DNA of 64,000 bases from CAWAPS01 sp963783945 (GTDB taxonomy: Bacteria; Actinomycetota; Acidimicrobiia; Acidimicrobiales; Palsa-688): contig CAWAPS010000005.1 in NCBI GenBank assembly GCA_963783945.1, positions 434,001 through 498,000 of the forward strand. The letters are read 5' to 3'. Positions 51,919 through 61,145 of the stretch are shown one piece after another. The translations under genes and the position numbers were made by a program. Positions within the stretch are counted from its first letter, which is position 1. Every line of letters starts with the position of its first letter. A model generated the notes under the pieces. It saw nothing but the letters and a program-made list of their open reading frames with translations, was not told the origin of the DNA and searched no databases.

Positions 51919-52623
51919 TCAGTGGCCCATGCCCAAGCCTCCGTCGACGGGAATGACCGACCCGGTTATGTAACCAGCGGGGTCGGAGGCGAGGAACGCG
52001 ACGACCGCCGCCACCTCCTCCGGCGAGGCCATCCGTTTCAGGGGGACCTGAGCCAGGATTTCCGCCTGACGGGCCTCCGGCAGGGCAGCGGTCATGTCGG
52101 TGGTCACGAAGCCGGGCGAGACCACATTTACGGTGACGCCCCGCCCACCGATCTCCCGGGCCAGCGAGCGGGCGAAACCAATGAGTCCGGCCTTCGATGC
52201 CGCGTAGTTGGTCTGGCCAGCCGAACCGGTGAGCGCCACCACCGAGGAGACGAAGATGATCCGCCCCCAGCGGGCCCGGATCATCTTCGACGTGGCCCGG
52301 CGGGCGACCCGGTAGGCGCCTGAAAGGTTGGCGTCGATGACACTCGACCAGGCCTCCTCTTTCATCGACAGAAGGAGCTGATCGGCGTTGGCCCCTGCGT
52401 TGGAGACGAGGATCTCGACCGGGCCGAGCTGCTCCTCGACCGACGCGAACGCGGCGTCGACGTCGGCGGGCGAGGTGACGTCGCAACGCACCGACACAAA
52501 CCCCTCGGCCGGCTCTCGGCGATAGGTAACGGCCACCCGGTCGCCTTGCTTGTCGAAGGCCCGGGCTATGGCCAGACCGATGCCGCGGTTGCCGCCTGTG
52601 ACCAGCACGGTTCGACCGGCCAC
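51919..52623 (-). CDS. fabG: 3-oxoacyl-ACP reductase
   Basis: 234 residues. SDR fold: VTGGNRGIGLAIA nucleotide motif, NAGAN, catalytic Ser127 (FVSSVVALTGS), Tyr140 and Lys144 (NYAASKAG), and VSPGFVTTDMT. It reduces 3-oxoacyl-ACP with NADPH and resembles mycobacterial MabA in size and motifs. It starts four bases after fabI ends, so the two are probably translationally coupled; fabZ follows. Confidence 0.94.
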   Translation of the reverse strand: MAGRTVLVTGGNRGIGLAIARAFDKQGDRVAVTYRREPAEGFVSVRCDVTSPADVDAAFASVEEQLGPVEILVSNAGANADQLLLSMKEEAWSSVIDANLSGAYRVARRATSKMIRARWGRIIFVSSVVALTGSAGQTNYAASKAGLIGFARSLAREIGGRGVTVNVVSPGFVTTDMTAALPEARQAEILAQVPLKRMASPEEVAAVVAFLASDPAGYITGSVIPVDGGLGMGH

Positions 52624-52627
52624 GGGA

Positions 52628-53404
52628 CTAAACCCCCATAGCGTGGAAGCCGCCGTCGACGTGGATCATCTCGCCGGTCGTCGCCGGAAACCAGTCGGAC
52701 AGCAGAGCCACACAGGCCCGGGCGACGGGTGTGGCGTCGGTGGCGCTCCAACCGAGCGGGGCTCGGCCGTGCCAGGCGTCCTCGAACAGATTGAAACCCG
52801 GAATCGATTTGGCCGCCATGGTCTTGATCGGCCCAGCCGCCACCAGGTTCACCCGGATGCGGTCGGGCCCTAGGTCGCGGGCTAGGTACCGCGAAGTCGA
52901 CTCGAGGGCGGCCTTGGCCACCCCCATCCAGTCGTACCCAGGCCAGGCCACGGTGGCGTCGAAATCGAGCCCGACTACCGATCCTCCCCCTGCGGCCTCC
53001 ATCAGCGGGCGCAGTCCGCCCGCCAGCAGTTTGAGGGAGTAGGCGGAGATCTCGATTGCCACCTTCACGTCGTCCCAGCCGGCGTCGAGGAATCCTCCAC
53101 CGAGACACGCCGCGGGCGCGAACCCTATGGAATGGAGCACTCCGTCGAGGGCTCCCCACCTTTCCCGCAGATCGGCGGCAACCGTCTCGACGTGCTCGGG
53201 GACGGTGACGTCAAGCTCGAGCACATCGGGAGGTGATGGCAAGTGGCGGGCCACTCGCCGGGTGAGGGACAGGCCGCGCCCGGCGCCGGTCAGCACAACG
53301 TCAGCGCCCTCCTCTTGAGCCAGCCGAGCGACGGCGAACGCGAGAGAGTCGTCCGTCAGGACCCCGGTTACGAGGATGCGCTTTCCCTCCAGCAATCCGG
53401 CCAT
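52628..53404 (-). CDS. fabI: Enoyl-ACP reductase (InhA-like)
   Basis: 258 residues from ATG (MAGLLEGKRILVTGVLTDDS). Substituted SDR motif GVLTDDSLAFAVA binds NADH. Active-site Tyr157 and Lys164 lie in PGYDWMGVAKAAL, the YxxMxxxK pattern of InhA. The end has HVDGGFHAMG. It performs the last reduction in fatty-acid elongation. First gene of fabI-fabG-fabZ, with an 82-bp divergent promoter shared with the acyl carrier protein gene. Confidence 0.94.
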   Translation of the reverse strand: MAGLLEGKRILVTGVLTDDSLAFAVARLAQEEGADVVLTGAGRGLSLTRRVARHLPSPPDVLELDVTVPEHVETVAADLRERWGALDGVLHSIGFAPAACLGGGFLDAGWDDVKVAIEISAYSLKLLAGGLRPLMEAAGGGSVVGLDFDATVAWPGYDWMGVAKAALESTSRYLARDLGPDRIRVNLVAAGPIKTMAAKSIPGFNLFEDAWHGRAPLGWSATDATPVARACVALLSDWFPATTGEMIHVDGGFHAMGV

Positions 53405-53486
53405 GGCCTGCCACCATAGGCGCCCGCCCGGTACCACACCGGGTGGGAGGCGGGACCGCAGAAGTGGGACCGGATAAGTTTGGGCG

Positions 53487-53744
53487 ATGGATCGCGGCGA
53501 GGCCTTTTCCACCTTCCGGGAATGTGTGGCGGAGGTTCTCGACATCGACCCGTCCGAGGTCAGGATGGAAGCGCGCTGGCGGGAGGACCTCGACGCGGAC
53601 AGCCTGGCCGTGGTCGAGATCACCCTCGCCCTGAACGACGCGTTCTTGATCAAGATCCCCGATGTCGATCCCCAGCAGCTCGAGACGGTCGGCCAAGCGT
53701 TCGACATAGTGGCCGACCTGGCGGGCGCCACCCCCGCGGCCTGA
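53487..53744 (+). CDS. Acyl carrier protein
   Basis: 85 residues. The attachment site is DADSL (Ser39), preceded by ALDIDPSEVRMEARWREDL-type helix 1 and loop and followed by AVVEITLALNDAFLIKIPDV. Compact, acidic and helical as usual. It starts on the opposite strand 82 bp from fabI, so it is the likely carrier for this FAS II set. It may serve a specialised pathway, since ACP genes usually lie near fabD/fabH, which are not in view. Confidence 0.9.
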   Translation: MDRGEAFSTFRECVAEVLDIDPSEVRMEARWREDLDADSLAVVEITLALNDAFLIKIPDVDPQQLETVGQAFDIVADLAGATPAA

Positions 53745-53891
53745 GCGCGGATCGCCCCGCCCCGGGGCCACCTGCAGTCAGGAGACCACGAAATGTGAGC
53801 GGCACACCTCATTTCCTTACTTTGGGCGCGCTAAATAGTACTGAAACTACCTGAACACCCATGGCAGGAGACCCCTCTAGGGCCACCGTGG

Positions 53892-54614
53892 GTGAAAATT
53901 ACGTACCCAGTACTGATGCCAACGACGGCCGCGGCACTTACCGTCGACGCCGTGAGAGGTCGAATACCAGTGTTCATATACGCAACTGACCCGATGTCGG
54001 CAGCGGGCGCGAAGTCGCAGTTGGTGAACCGGCCGGAGATCGAGTTGGTGGGACCCGCAGATCGCGATCGGGCGCGAGTCGCTGTTGTGATCGCAGATGC
54101 AGCAGCTGACGACTCGGTCGCCCGGGCGGTACGGGCGGTGAAGCGCAACGGGGTCCCGAACGTGGTGGTGGTGGCGGCCCGCTTCGACGAGAGCGGAGTG
54201 ATCGAAGCCGTGGCCGCCGGCGTCACCAGCTTTGTGCGCAGGGCGGAGGCGACCTCGGCCAAACTGGTCGAGGTCATCCAGGAAGCCGACATCTCCGGCT
54301 GCCAACTTCCCCAGGGGTTGCTCAACAAGGCGGCCGGGGCGCAGCGGCGATGGGCGACCGAGGCGCCGGAGGTGGTCGATCTGACCGAGGCCTCCGGCGG
54401 CGGGGTTACGACCATGACCACCGTGGGCTTGAGCACCCGGGAGGCCGAGGTGCTTCGCCTGGTCGCCGACGGACTTGACACGACTGACATCGCCCAGCAA
54501 CTCGCTTACTCGGAAAGCACCATCAAAGGCATCCTGGCCAAGCTCATGGCCCGCATGGACGCTCGCAACCGGTGCCACGCCATCGCCATCGCGGTGCGGG
54601 GTGGCCTCATCTGA
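53892..54614 (+). CDS. LuxR/NarL-type regulator with atypical receiver
   Basis: 240 residues from GTG. The C-terminal LuxR helix-turn-helix is clear: LSTREAEVLRLVADGLDTTD, IAQQLAYSESTIKGILAKLM. The N-terminal half folds like a receiver (IPVFIYATDPMSAAG, VAVVIADAAADDS, VVVVAARFDESGVIEAVAAG), but the strand-3 phospho-Asp site reads IADAAADD and the conserved Lys is missing, so phosphorylation is unlikely to be canonical. It stands alone between the ACP gene and a ComF-like gene. Confidence 0.85.
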   Translation: MKITYPVLMPTTAAALTVDAVRGRIPVFIYATDPMSAAGAKSQLVNRPEIELVGPADRDRARVAVVIADAAADDSVARAVRAVKRNGVPNVVVVAARFDESGVIEAVAAGVTSFVRRAEATSAKLVEVIQEADISGCQLPQGLLNKAAGAQRRWATEAPEVVDLTEASGGGVTTMTTVGLSTREAEVLRLVADGLDTTDIAQQLAYSESTIKGILAKLMARMDARNRCHAIAIAVRGGLI

Positions 54615-54720
54615 TCAGCGGGCGGGCGCGGCCGTCGCCACCCCCTGACAACATGAGGATGGCTTGCCCGGCGCCCCGAGCCGAGCCTTTCGGTAGGTGG
54701 AGCGCGTCGGGAGGTAAGAG

Positions 54721-55542
54721 TTGGGAGCCAAAGAGGCGCAGCCGGCGGAGGAAGTCGAACGGCGGCGCGGTGGCGGTCGGGGCGACGACGGTGGTCGTCT
54801 CGGCTGCCCGGTCTGCGGCCAGCGCTTTCCCCGATCAGGCTCCTGCCCCAACTGGTGGTGCGGGCGATCCGACCGCTGGTTCTCCGTCGTCTACCCGGTT
54901 AGCGTTCATCAGGGTGCGCTGCGCCGGGCCGTCGGCCGTTACAAATATCGGGGCGAGCGCTGGTGGGCCGGCGCCTTCGCTCAGATGATCGCTGGCTACC
55001 TAGAGAGGAACGCCACCTGGTTCGAGGAGTTCGATGTCCTCGCCGGGGTTCCGGCCTACTGCGGTCCGGGCTCGGCTCGGGGGTGGGATCCGGTCGGCGA
55101 CATCCTCGACCACGTCGAGGCGCTGACCAAGAGCGAATGGGAAGTGGATCGCCACGCCGTGCTGAAGCGGTGGGAGACGCCCCCGATCCGCGGACGCAGC
55201 CGGCTCGACCGGCAGCGGCTGGCCCAAGGCCCGCTCAGGCAGGCCCTTCTCGTGCCCGACCCGGGGCGGCTCGCTGGTGCCCGGGTGCTCGTTGTCGACG
55301 ACGTCCTCACCGATGGGAGCACCTTGCGGGAAGTGGCCCGGGCCCTCCGCCTGGCCGGTGCCGAGGAGGTGGCCGGGTTGGTGCTGGCCCGGCCGGTGTG
55401 GACTGGCCGGGTCCGCCCCGGTCCGCCCGGCAGTGACGCCGGCGGTGATGCCGGCGGTGGCGGCGGGGGAGGCGGTGCGGGAGGCGACGCCGGCACTCGC
55501 CGTGCCGGCACTGGCGACGGCGCGATCCGGGAGCTCGGTTAG
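54721..55542 (+). CDS. ComF-like phosphoribosyltransferase
   Basis: 273 residues from TTG after GGAGGTAAGAG. N-terminal zinc-ribbon CPVCGQRFPRSGSCPNWWC, then YKYRGERWWAGAFAQMIAGY and the PRTase PRPP loop VLVVDDVLTDGSTLREVARA. It ends with an unusual Gly/Ala-rich tail (GGDAGGGGGGGGAGGDAG). ComF proteins are linked to DNA uptake, or are orphan PRTases; no other competence gene is nearby. Eighteen bases before the next gene, likely an operon. Confidence 0.82.
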   Translation: MGAKEAQPAEEVERRRGGGRGDDGGRLGCPVCGQRFPRSGSCPNWWCGRSDRWFSVVYPVSVHQGALRRAVGRYKYRGERWWAGAFAQMIAGYLERNATWFEEFDVLAGVPAYCGPGSARGWDPVGDILDHVEALTKSEWEVDRHAVLKRWETPPIRGRSRLDRQRLAQGPLRQALLVPDPGRLAGARVLVVDDVLTDGSTLREVARALRLAGAEEVAGLVLARPVWTGRVRPGPPGSDAGGDAGGGGGGGGAGGDAGTRRAGTGDGAIRELG

Positions 55543-55559
55543 ACGCCTATCGTCTAGGC

Positions 55560-56009
55560 GTGCAGGAAGACCTGGCGCGCGTGTCAGTGTCCGAGGTCCG
55601 CGTCGCGGTAGCGGCCGGCCCCGGTGTCGAGGCCGGCGTGGTCACCCTGCGAGAAGACGAGTCCCCTTACCGGAGCGTGCCCATCATCATCGGCCAGCAC
55701 GAGGCGAGAGCCATCTATGCGGCCTGGACGAACGCCACCTCCACCCGGCCGTCGACCTGGGATCTCTTCGTGTCCACGGTCGGGGTGCTCGGCGCCCGGC
55801 TCGATCGGGTCGTGATAACCGCGGTCGAGGACCACCGCCACTTCTTCTCCGACGTGGAGTTCGAGGGGTTCGGGGGAGAGAGGAGGGTGTTGGCGGCCCG
55901 CCCGTCGGACGCCATAGCGCTGGCCCTGCGGGCCTATGCCGCGGGCATCTACGTGGTCGAGAAGGTGTTCGCCGATCTGGGCATGCCCAAGGTCGTCATC
56001 GACAACTGA
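55560..56009 (+). CDS. Bifunctional-nuclease-domain (DUF151) protein
   Basis: 149 residues from GTG. The family blocks are VPIIIGQHEARAIYAA, STWDLFVSTVGVLGARLDRV, HFFSDVEFEGFGGERRVLAA and RPSDAIALALRA, which end in the beta-hairpin and RPSDAI(A)L signature. Members have been reported to cleave DNA and RNA, and in actinobacteria the gene is widespread as a small stand-alone protein. It follows the ComF-like gene. Confidence 0.92.
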   Translation: MQEDLARVSVSEVRVAVAAGPGVEAGVVTLREDESPYRSVPIIIGQHEARAIYAAWTNATSTRPSTWDLFVSTVGVLGARLDRVVITAVEDHRHFFSDVEFEGFGGERRVLAARPSDAIALALRAYAAGIYVVEKVFADLGMPKVVIDN

Positions 56010-56063
56010 CGTGGCCGGCCGGCGCCCGGAACTCGGAGACATTTCGTTTTCTCGGTGTCAAAT

Positions 56064-56080
56064 CGCACGTTAAACGTGCG
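56064..56080. promoter_or_regulatory. 17-bp palindrome
   Basis: CGCACGTT-A-AACGTGCG is a perfect inverted repeat 55 bp after the bifunctional nuclease stop. It could be an operator or a short terminator stem; no T-tract follows and no gene starts beside it on the plus strand. Confidence 0.5.
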
Positions 56081-56293
56081 GAATGCCTACGAGAACACAA
56101 AAATGCCACGAGAAATTGGGGTGTGGGGCCACGGGGTCGGCCGATGCCGGCGGTCAAGGGCCGATCGAGGGCGGCGCCGGCGTGCACTCCGGGCGCCATC
56201 GGGCGCAACCCGGGCGCAACGGGCGCGAACCGGACACAGCCGGCGGCGGCCAGGCGGCCGCCGCCCTTTCCTCCCCGGCAGAGCGCCAGGTGA

Positions 56294-57145
56294 TCAGCGG
56301 AACTGCAGCTTGCCGCCGTCGAGGACCACGGCGGCGTCGGTGGACGTCCGGAACATCGCCTCACCGTCGCCCTCGACCCACATCGACACGGTGAGGTCCT
56401 GCCCCGGGAGGACGGGCTTGGAGAAGCGGGCCGACATCGACAGGAACCGTTCCGGATCGGAGCCGCAGAGCGTGTGCAGGAGAGCTCGGCCGGTGAACCC
56501 GAACGTACACAGCCCGTGGAGGATCGGCCTTTCGAAACCGGCGGCGGCGGCGAACTTGGGATCGGCGTGGAGGGGGTTGCGGTCCCCCGACAGCCGGTAG
56601 AGCAGGGCCTGGTCCGGCCGGGTGGAGTAAGTCACCGAGTGGTCAGGGGCCCGTTCCGGGAACTGGATCGAACCCGAGGGACCCCGATCACCGCCCCAAC
56701 CGCCCTCACCCCGGATGAACACCGAGTTAGTGGTGGTCCAGACGGGCTCACCACTCGAGGCGTCCGACGCGACGGTCTTGGTCGCGATGATGGCCGCCGA
56801 CCCCTTGTCGTAGACGCCGGTGATGGTCGACACTGCGTTCACGGTTCCCCCCACCGGGACCGGCGAGTGCAGGGTCACCGACTGCTCGCTGTGGACGAGC
56901 ATGGCCCAGTTGAACTTCCCGACCGGCTGAAACAGGCCGGCGCCGGCCGGCACCACCACCGGAAACGTCGGCAGCGCCTTCTGGGTTACGCCCTGGCTGT
57001 TCTCGGTCGTGAACTCCAGCTCGAACCCGACGGGGTCCAGTATCCCTGCGCCCACCCCTAGGGCGTAGAGCAGGCAGTCCTTGGAGTTCCACGAGGAGGT
57101 GGTCGGTTCGGTTGTGTACCCGACGACATCATGGTTGATCGGCAT
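56294..57145 (-). CDS. MaoC-like (R)-specific enoyl-CoA hydratase
   Basis: 283 residues with two hot-dog repeats. The second has the hydratase-2 motif YRLSGDRNPLHADPKFAAAA followed by GFERPILHGLCTFG, with the catalytic Asp and His. The N-terminal half has WNSKDCLLYALGVGAG and is a degenerate repeat. The size and order match eukaryotic-like 17-beta-HSD4 hydratase and actinobacterial MaoC enzymes of fatty-acid or steroid breakdown. It overlaps the 3' end of valS by 17 bases on the same strand. Confidence 0.9.
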   Translation of the reverse strand: MPINHDVVGYTTEPTTSSWNSKDCLLYALGVGAGILDPVGFELEFTTENSQGVTQKALPTFPVVVPAGAGLFQPVGKFNWAMLVHSEQSVTLHSPVPVGGTVNAVSTITGVYDKGSAAIIATKTVASDASSGEPVWTTTNSVFIRGEGGWGGDRGPSGSIQFPERAPDHSVTYSTRPDQALLYRLSGDRNPLHADPKFAAAAGFERPILHGLCTFGFTGRALLHTLCGSDPERFLSMSARFSKPVLPGQDLTVSMWVEGDGEAMFRTSTDAAVVLDGGKLQFR

Positions 57146-59732
57146 GAGAGGACTTTAGGTTGATCTGGACCGAGGCGGCTCTGCCGTCATCGGTCCTCAC
57201 CAGGCGGAGGTCGTCGATGACTCCGGCCTGGCGCAGGTCGTCGGCCGCTGACTCCAGCAGAGCGACCGTGGCCTCGGGGGCCTCGACGAGGACACTTGCC
57301 ACCGGAGCCCGGAGGGAAACACCGGCCTCGGTCTTCTTCCTCCGGATCTCCCCGAGGAGATCGCTCACCGCGGTGAGCAGGTGCGGTTCGCCGCCGGCGG
57401 CGGCCAGATCGTCGCTCGCCGGCCATGCGGTCCGGTGGATCGACCCGTCCTGCCACCACGACCAGACCTCTTCGGTGACGAACGGCAGAAACGGAGCGAA
57501 CAGCCGCAGCAGCACCGACAGCGCCTGGCGGAGTGCGGCCCGGGCTGACACGGCCCGGTCCTCGCCGAGGCTGCCGTAGGAGCGGTTCTTGACCAGTTCG
57601 ACGAAATCATCGCAGAACGACCAGAAGAACGCCTCGGTATGCTCGAGCGCCCGGGCGTAGTCATAACCCTCGAAGGCGACGGTGGCCTGGTCGACGAGCC
57701 GGCCGAGGGCCGTGATCAGGGCCCGGTCAAGAGGCTCGGTGACCTTGGGCTCGTCCCCCGCGGGCCCGGAGATCTCCCCGCCACCGTCCGCCGCCTCGTC
57801 GCTCGCCCCGGCTTCCAGGACGAATCGCGACGCGTTGAGGATCTTGATCGCCAGCTTGCGACCGATGCGCATCTGCCCCTCGTCGAAGGTGGTGTCGGTC
57901 CCCGGTCGGGCCGTGGCGGCCCAGTAGCGCACCGCGTCGGTCCCGTACTGCTCGAGCAGGGCCATGGGCGTGACCACGTTGCCCTTCGACTTGGCCATCT
58001 TCTTGCGGTCCGGGTCGAGGATCCAGCCCGAGATGGCGACATCGCTCCAGGGGAGCGATTCGAACTCCAGGTGGGCCCGGAGCACCGTGGCGAACAACCA
58101 GGTCCGGATGATCTCGTGGCTCTGGGGCCGGAGGTCCATGGGCCACACCCGGGCGAACAGGTCCGGATCGTCCTCCCACTTGCCGGCGATCTGCGGGGTC
58201 AGTGAAGATGTGGCCCACGTGTCCATGACATCGGGATCGGCCGCGAAGCCGCCCGGCGCCCCTCTGTCTGCCTCCGCATAACCGGCGGGAACGTCCGTGC
58301 TCGGGTCGATCGGGAGGTCGGACTCCGCGGGCAGCAGGGGGTCCGAGTGGTCCGGCTGCCTGTGTTCGTCCAAGCGGTACCACACCGGGAACGGGACCCC
58401 GAAGAAGCGCTGGCGGCTGATCAGCCAGTCCGAGTTGAGGCCCTCGACCCAGTGGGCGTACCGGGTGGCCATAAATGGCGGATGCCATCGCAGCTGGCGC
58501 CCCCGCTCGAGCAGCTCCGTTGTGTGGTCGAGCGTCCGGAAGAACCACTGCCGGCTGGTCACTATCTCGAGCGGCCGGTCGCCTTTCTCGTAGAACTTCA
58601 CGGAATGCTGCACCGGCCGGGGTTCGCCCCGGATCTCGCCCGACTCCGCCAGCAGCTCGACGGTGCGAATCTGAGCCTGGCGCACGGTGCGGCCGGCCAG
58701 CTCGGTGTCGTAGAGCCGGGCGGCCCGCTCGTCGAGCCCATCGGGCGCGGTGGGGACCAGGCGGCCGTCCCGTCCGATGATGGACCGAACCGGGAGCCCG
58801 AGCTCCCGCCACCAGACGATGTCAGTGACGTCACCGAAGGTGCAGACCATGGCCATCCCCGTACCCTTGTCCGGTTGGGCCAGGGGATGGGTGAGGAAAG
58901 GGACCGGCACGTCGAACAGCGGGGTGCGCACGATGGATCCCGCCAGTCCGGCGAAGCGGGCGTCATCGGGGTGGGCGACGACGGCGACGCAGGCCGCCAG
59001 GAGCTCCGGGCGGGTGGTGTCCACGAGCAGGTCGGCGCCTGCGGGGCCGTGGAAAACCAGCTGGTGATAAGCGCCCGGCCGCTCGCGGTCCTCGAGTTCG
59101 GCCTGGGCCACGGCGGTCCGGAAGTCGATGTCCCAGAGGGTGGGGGCCTCGGCGCTGTACGCCTCCCCTCGGGCGAGGAGGCGGAGGAATCCCCGCTGAG
59201 ACGCCCGGCGGGCCCCATCGCCGATCGTCGTGTAGTGCTGGGTCCAGTCGACCGACAGGCTGAGCCGGCGGAACAGCTCTTCGAAGGCCCGCTCGTCCTC
59301 GGCGACCAGCCGTTCGCACAGCTCGACGAAATTCGGCCGCGACACCGCCACCGCGTCCTGTCCCTTGCCCAGTCCGCCCACGGCCGGCGGTTCGAGACCT
59401 TCCTGGTAGGGAAGGGAGGGGTCGCAGCGCACGCCGAAGTAGTTCTGCACCCTCCGCTCGGTAGGCAGCCCGTTGTCGTCCCACCCCATCGGATAGAACA
59501 CCTCGAAGCCGCGCATCCGCTTGTACCGGGCGACGGTGTCGGTGTGAGTGAAAGAGAACACGTGGCCCACGTGCAGCGATCCGCTCACCGTCGGGGGAGG
59601 AGTGTCGATGGCGTACACCCGCTCCCGGGTGGCGCGCCGGTCGAAGCGGTAGGTGCCGTCGTTCTCCCACCGCTCCGCCCACTTTTCCTCGATTCCTTCG
59701 AGGGACGGTTTGCCGGGGACGGTCTGCGACAT
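57129..59732 (-). CDS. valS: Valyl-tRNA synthetase
   Basis: 867 residues from ATG (MSQTVPGKPSLEGIEEKWAE). Class I motifs are GSLHVGHVFS (HIGH) and RKKMAKSKGNVVTP (KMSKS). The editing domain has DTTRPELLAACVAVVAHPDD. The C-terminal domain, after KNRSYGSLG, lacks the usual Arg/Lys-rich coiled-coil arm and is short. It charges tRNA-Val. Its start is 20 bp from the cysS start on the other strand, and it may be cotranscribed with the MaoC gene. Confidence 0.96.
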   Translation of the reverse strand: MSQTVPGKPSLEGIEEKWAERWENDGTYRFDRRATRERVYAIDTPPPTVSGSLHVGHVFSFTHTDTVARYKRMRGFEVFYPMGWDDNGLPTERRVQNYFGVRCDPSLPYQEGLEPPAVGGLGKGQDAVAVSRPNFVELCERLVAEDERAFEELFRRLSLSVDWTQHYTTIGDGARRASQRGFLRLLARGEAYSAEAPTLWDIDFRTAVAQAELEDRERPGAYHQLVFHGPAGADLLVDTTRPELLAACVAVVAHPDDARFAGLAGSIVRTPLFDVPVPFLTHPLAQPDKGTGMAMVCTFGDVTDIVWWRELGLPVRSIIGRDGRLVPTAPDGLDERAARLYDTELAGRTVRQAQIRTVELLAESGEIRGEPRPVQHSVKFYEKGDRPLEIVTSRQWFFRTLDHTTELLERGRQLRWHPPFMATRYAHWVEGLNSDWLISRQRFFGVPFPVWYRLDEHRQPDHSDPLLPAESDLPIDPSTDVPAGYAEADRGAPGGFAADPDVMDTWATSSLTPQIAGKWEDDPDLFARVWPMDLRPQSHEIIRTWLFATVLRAHLEFESLPWSDVAISGWILDPDRKKMAKSKGNVVTPMALLEQYGTDAVRYWAATARPGTDTTFDEGQMRIGRKLAIKILNASRFVLEAGASDEAADGGGEISGPAGDEPKVTEPLDRALITALGRLVDQATVAFEGYDYARALEHTEAFFWSFCDDFVELVKNRSYGSLGEDRAVSARAALRQALSVLLRLFAPFLPFVTEEVWSWWQDGSIHRTAWPASDDLAAAGGEPHLLTAVSDLLGEIRRKKTEAGVSLRAPVASVLVEAPEATVALLESAADDLRQAGVIDDLRLVRTDDGRAASVQINLKSSHADQP

Positions 59733-59752
59733 GATCCCGCTACGGTACTTGT

Positions 59753-61117
59753 GTGCTGCAGCTGTACGACACCGCATTAGGAGCGGTCGCCCCGATCGAG
59801 CCCCGCCAGCCGGGCCGCTTCGGCATGTACATCTGCGGTCCGACAGTGTCCGGGGAGCCCCACCTGGGCCACGGCCGCTTCACCGTGACGTGGGACGTGT
59901 TCCGGCGCTATCTGCGGTGGTCCGGCCTCGACGTGAAGTTCGTGTCCAACGTCACCGACATCGAAGACAAGATCCTGGCCAAGGCGGCGGATGAGGGGCG
60001 CTCGCCTGAGGAGGTCGCGGCGTTCTACGAGCAGATGTGGTGGGACACCCAGGACCGGCTCGGGGTCATGCGGCCGGATGCGACCCCGCACGCCACGGCC
60101 TACGTGGAACGCATGGTGGACCTGATCGCCCGGCTGGTCGAGCTCGGCCACGCCTACGTCGGTGGCGACGGGGTCTACTTCGCCGCCGAGAGTGTCAACG
60201 GCTATGGCCTGCTGGCCCGTCAGCCGCTCGAGTCCCTGCGGGCGGGGGCCAGGGTCGACGTGAGCGAGGAGGCCGGCAAGCGATCGCCGATCGATTTCGT
60301 GCTGTGGAAGCTGGCCCGGCCGGGCGAACCGAGCTGGGACTCCCCGTGGGGTCCGGGCCGCCCGGGCTGGCACACCGAGTGTGTGGTCATGTCCCTCGAT
60401 CTCCTGGGCGAGGACTTCGACCTTCACACCGGTGGCCTCGACCTGGCCTTCCCCCACCACGAGAACGAGCGGGCCCAGGCCGTGGCCGCCGGTCGCTCCT
60501 TCACCCGACGGTGGGCCCACCACGGGATGATCGTCGACGAGGGCGGGGAAAAAATGAGCAAGTCGGTGGGCAACACCCTCTCCCTCCTGGAGCTGTTGGA
60601 TGCCTACGACCCGAGGGCGTTCCGGCTGCAGATCCTCCAATCCCACTACCGCTCGCCGCTACGGGTCGCCGAGGACACGCTGGCTGCCGCGGCGGCCGGA
60701 GTCGAGCGGCTCGACGCGTTTGCCCGGGAGTTCTCCGAGGCCCGGGGGAAGCGGGCCGACGCCGGCGCCCTGGCCCGGTTCCGGGGCCGCATGGACGACG
60801 ACTTCGACACCCCGGGCGCGGTCGCCGTGGGCTTCGAACTGCTCCGTGAGGCCCGGGCGGCGTCGGGCGAGTCCGCCATATCGCTCGCCGCCGCGGTGTT
60901 CGACATCTTCGAGAACGCGTTGGGGCTGCCCCTGCACGACCAGGTTTCAGCCGTTCCCCCCGACGTCATCGCCCTCGGCAAGGAGCGAGACGCCGCCCGG
61001 GCCGAGCGCGATTGGGGTCGAGCCGATGCCGTCCGGGGCGAACTGCAGGCGCAAGGGTGGATCGTCGAGGACGGGCCCGGCGGGACCACAATTCGTCCCG
61101 GTCCGGGCAAAGTATGA
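59753..61117 (+). CDS. cysS: Cysteinyl-tRNA synthetase
   Basis: 454 residues from GTG. Zinc ligand Cys28 is in YICGPTVSGEPHLGH with the HIGH box at 37-40; ECVVMSLDLLGEDFDLHTGG and FPHHENERAQAVAA have the remaining zinc-site Cys, His and Glu; KMSKSVGNTLSL is the KMSKS loop. The C-terminal domain has FALDDDFDTPGAVAVGFEL-type sequence. Length and KMSKS loop fit CysS rather than MshC. Directly upstream of an MFS gene by 28 bases, and divergent from valS. Confidence 0.95.
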   Translation: MLQLYDTALGAVAPIEPRQPGRFGMYICGPTVSGEPHLGHGRFTVTWDVFRRYLRWSGLDVKFVSNVTDIEDKILAKAADEGRSPEEVAAFYEQMWWDTQDRLGVMRPDATPHATAYVERMVDLIARLVELGHAYVGGDGVYFAAESVNGYGLLARQPLESLRAGARVDVSEEAGKRSPIDFVLWKLARPGEPSWDSPWGPGRPGWHTECVVMSLDLLGEDFDLHTGGLDLAFPHHENERAQAVAAGRSFTRRWAHHGMIVDEGGEKMSKSVGNTLSLLELLDAYDPRAFRLQILQSHYRSPLRVAEDTLAAAAAGVERLDAFAREFSEARGKRADAGALARFRGRMDDDFDTPGAVAVGFELLREARAASGESAISLAAAVFDIFENALGLPLHDQVSAVPPDVIALGKERDAARAERDWGRADAVRGELQAQGWIVEDGPGGTTIRPGPGKV

Positions 61118-61145
61118 AGGTGGGCCAGTCCACGGTGCTGAATCG

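Noticed and set aside
59753..61117. MshC (mycothiol ligase) instead of CysS
   Set aside because: Length 454, KMSKS loop and cysteine-synthetase anticodon-binding end fit CysS; MshC is shorter with a different N-terminal motif.
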